Below, piece by piece: positions 63,131 through 64,000 of a stretch of DNA of 64,000 nt (position 1 is its first letter; every line of letters starts with the position of its first letter). The position numbers were made by a program, and so were the translations under genes. The DNA is from Microbacterium lacus. Its GTDB lineage: Bacteria > Actinomycetota > Actinomycetes > Actinomycetales > Microbacteriaceae. The stretch lies in the NCBI RefSeq assembly GCF_039531105.1, contig NZ_BAAAPK010000001.1, forward strand, positions 1,922,001-1,986,000, written 5' to 3'. The notes beneath the pieces were generated by a model. It was not told where the DNA came from, made no database searches, and saw nothing but the letters and a program-made list of their open reading frames with translations.

Positions 63131-64000
63131 TCACACCTCGGTGGCCGCCTCGGCACCCGCAGCGCGCGTGCCGAGGACGAGCATCCGCGCCGCGGCGATG
63201 CTCGCCGTCAGCACGACGACGGCGCCGATCAGGAACGGCAGGCGCAGGTCCACTCTCGCGACCCAGCCCCCGAGCAGCGTGGCGAGCGGGAACATACCCC
63301 AGGTCAGCATCCGGATGATGCCGAGGACCCGCCCGAAAAGGTGGGCCGGCACGATCTGCTGGCGCAGAGCACCCCAGGGCACGTTCCAGGTGGAGACCGC
63401 GAACGCGAAGAGCGCGTAGGCGATGATCGCCACGATGACGTTCGGGGCGAGCCCGGTGAGGATCATCGCGCCCGCGGCGACGATGTTCGCACCGAGCATG
63501 ACCCACCCGCGGCCGAGGCGTGCCACGAGCGTGGGGGCCAGCAGTGCGCCGACGAGGGCGCCGAGGCCGATCCCGGCCGTCACGAAGCCGATCGCCGCCG
63601 CCGGCACGCCCTGCTCGTCGAGGAAGTACAGGATCGTGGCGGCTTGGGCGAACGCGAAGGCGGACCCCACGAGCGAGGTGAACAGCACCATCGTCCGCAG
63701 GTAGCGGTGACTCCACAGGTAGGCGATCGCCTCCCGCGCCGGCACGGCGGGGGCTCTCCCTCCCCCGTCGCTCTCCGAGCGCAGCGGACGTGCTGCGGAC
63801 AGCGGCAGGAGGAGGGCGAGCGCGATCGGCACGAGGTAGCCCGCGCTGCCGATCCACAGCGGGAGCGCCAGCGACACGGCGAACAGGACACCCGCGATCG
63901 GCTGCGAGATGAAGCTGTCGATCGTGACCTGCGCGGCCTGCATGCGACCGTTGGCACGGTCGAGCTGTGCGCGTGTGACAAGTCCCGGGACCACGGCGTT
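63131..64000 (-). CDS. MFS transporter (ENTS-like), partial
   Basis: The frame continues past the window end, so the N-terminal part is missing. The present 290 codons show about eight membrane segments. The entry motif [19 protein letters not shown] is typical of the enterobactin-exporter-like (ENTS/EntS) group of major facilitator exporters, with [26 protein letters not shown] in the second half. Substrate is not predictable; drugs and siderophores are common. It ends 9 nt from the plus-strand orphan gene. Confidence 0.85.
   Translation of the reverse strand, partial: NAVVPGLVTRAQLDRANGRMQAAQVTIDSFISQPIAGVLFAVSLALPLWIGSAGYLVPIALALLLPLSAARPLRSESDGGGRAPAVPAREAIAYLWSHRYLRTMVLFTSLVGSAFAFAQAATILYFLDEQGVPAAAIGFVTAGIGLGALVGALLAPTLVARLGRGWVMLGANIVAAGAMILTGLAPNVIVAIIAYALFAFAVSTWNVPWGALRQQIVPAHLFGRVLGIIRMLTWGMFPLATLLGGWVARVDLRLPFLIGAVVVLTASIAAARMLVLGTRAAGAEAATEV

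Overview
The window comes from a high-GC Gram-positive chromosome, most likely a member of the Microbacteriaceae (Microbacterium or a close relative). This is inferred from the strong G/C bias at third codon positions, many GTG starts, ATGA-type gene overlaps and the recognisable actinobacterial gene blocks ileS-folC-DUF4233-ndk, rne, rplU-rpmA-obgE-proB-proA and hrcA-dnaJ-rsmE/HIT-phoH-ybeY-CNNM-era. It also carries an actinobacterial-style ileS T-box and a leuA leader peptide. Almost all of it is dense housekeeping sequence. I see no prophage, insertion sequence, CRISPR array or rRNA operon.

Layout. 1-3.7 kb: the 3' end of a GmrSD-like (DUF262/DUF1524) restriction-type gene abutting a tRNA(CAT), a DMT-type transporter, def, tRNA-Asn and an orphan ABC ATPase. 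3.8-11.7 kb: the chain dus-dgt-dnaG, a glutathione peroxidase, a FrnE/DsbA-like oxidoreductase, recO-uppS and a TRIC-type channel. 11.7-17.4 kb: glutamate decarboxylase, a membrane protein, leuA with a 16-codon leucine-rich leader ORF and an attenuator-like hairpin, and a Tat/lipobox trypsin-PDZ protease. 17.4-28.4 kb: one long minus-strand block (HIT-phoH-ybeY-CNNM-era; hrcA-dnaJ-rsmE behind a CIRCE operator; lepA-DUF1990-hemW). 28.4-37.8 kb: hydrolase, rpsT, comEA-comEC-holA, leuS and pabB. 37.8-43.4 kb: DedA, APP1-domain phosphatase, SRAP protein, AidB-like dehydrogenase with a zinc-ribbon metallopeptidase, and tRNA-Ala. 43.4-50.1 kb: nadD-tail-anchored protein-rsfS, and rplU-rpmA-obgE-proB-proA. 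50.2-64 kb: DUF4031, RNase E, VKOR, ndk-DUF4233-folC-ileS with a T-box, a pentapeptide-type protein, valS, a small orphan and the 3' part of an MFS transporter.

How it works together. Most genes serve replication and repair (dnaG, holA, dgt, recO, SRAP), translation (def, lepA, rsfS, rpsT, rplU, rpmA, obgE, three class I aminoacyl-tRNA synthetases, Dus, RsmE, YbeY), protein quality control (hrcA, dnaJ), cell wall (uppS) and amino-acid or cofactor supply (leuA, proBA, pabB, folC, nadD, hemW). Two amino-acid switches are visible: a leucine leader peptide in front of leuA and an isoleucine T-box in front of ileS.

Two global patterns are not explained by single genes. First, about 20 starts (18 strict, on both strands) have a TAnnnT-like hexamer exactly 6 or 7 nt upstream, which predicts leaderless transcripts. 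Second, the octamer GGATGCCG / CGGCATCC occurs roughly 70 times in 64 kb by eye, against about 5 expected from composition. It occurs in both orientations at similar frequency, in a region that also encodes the DNA-uptake proteins ComEA and ComEC.
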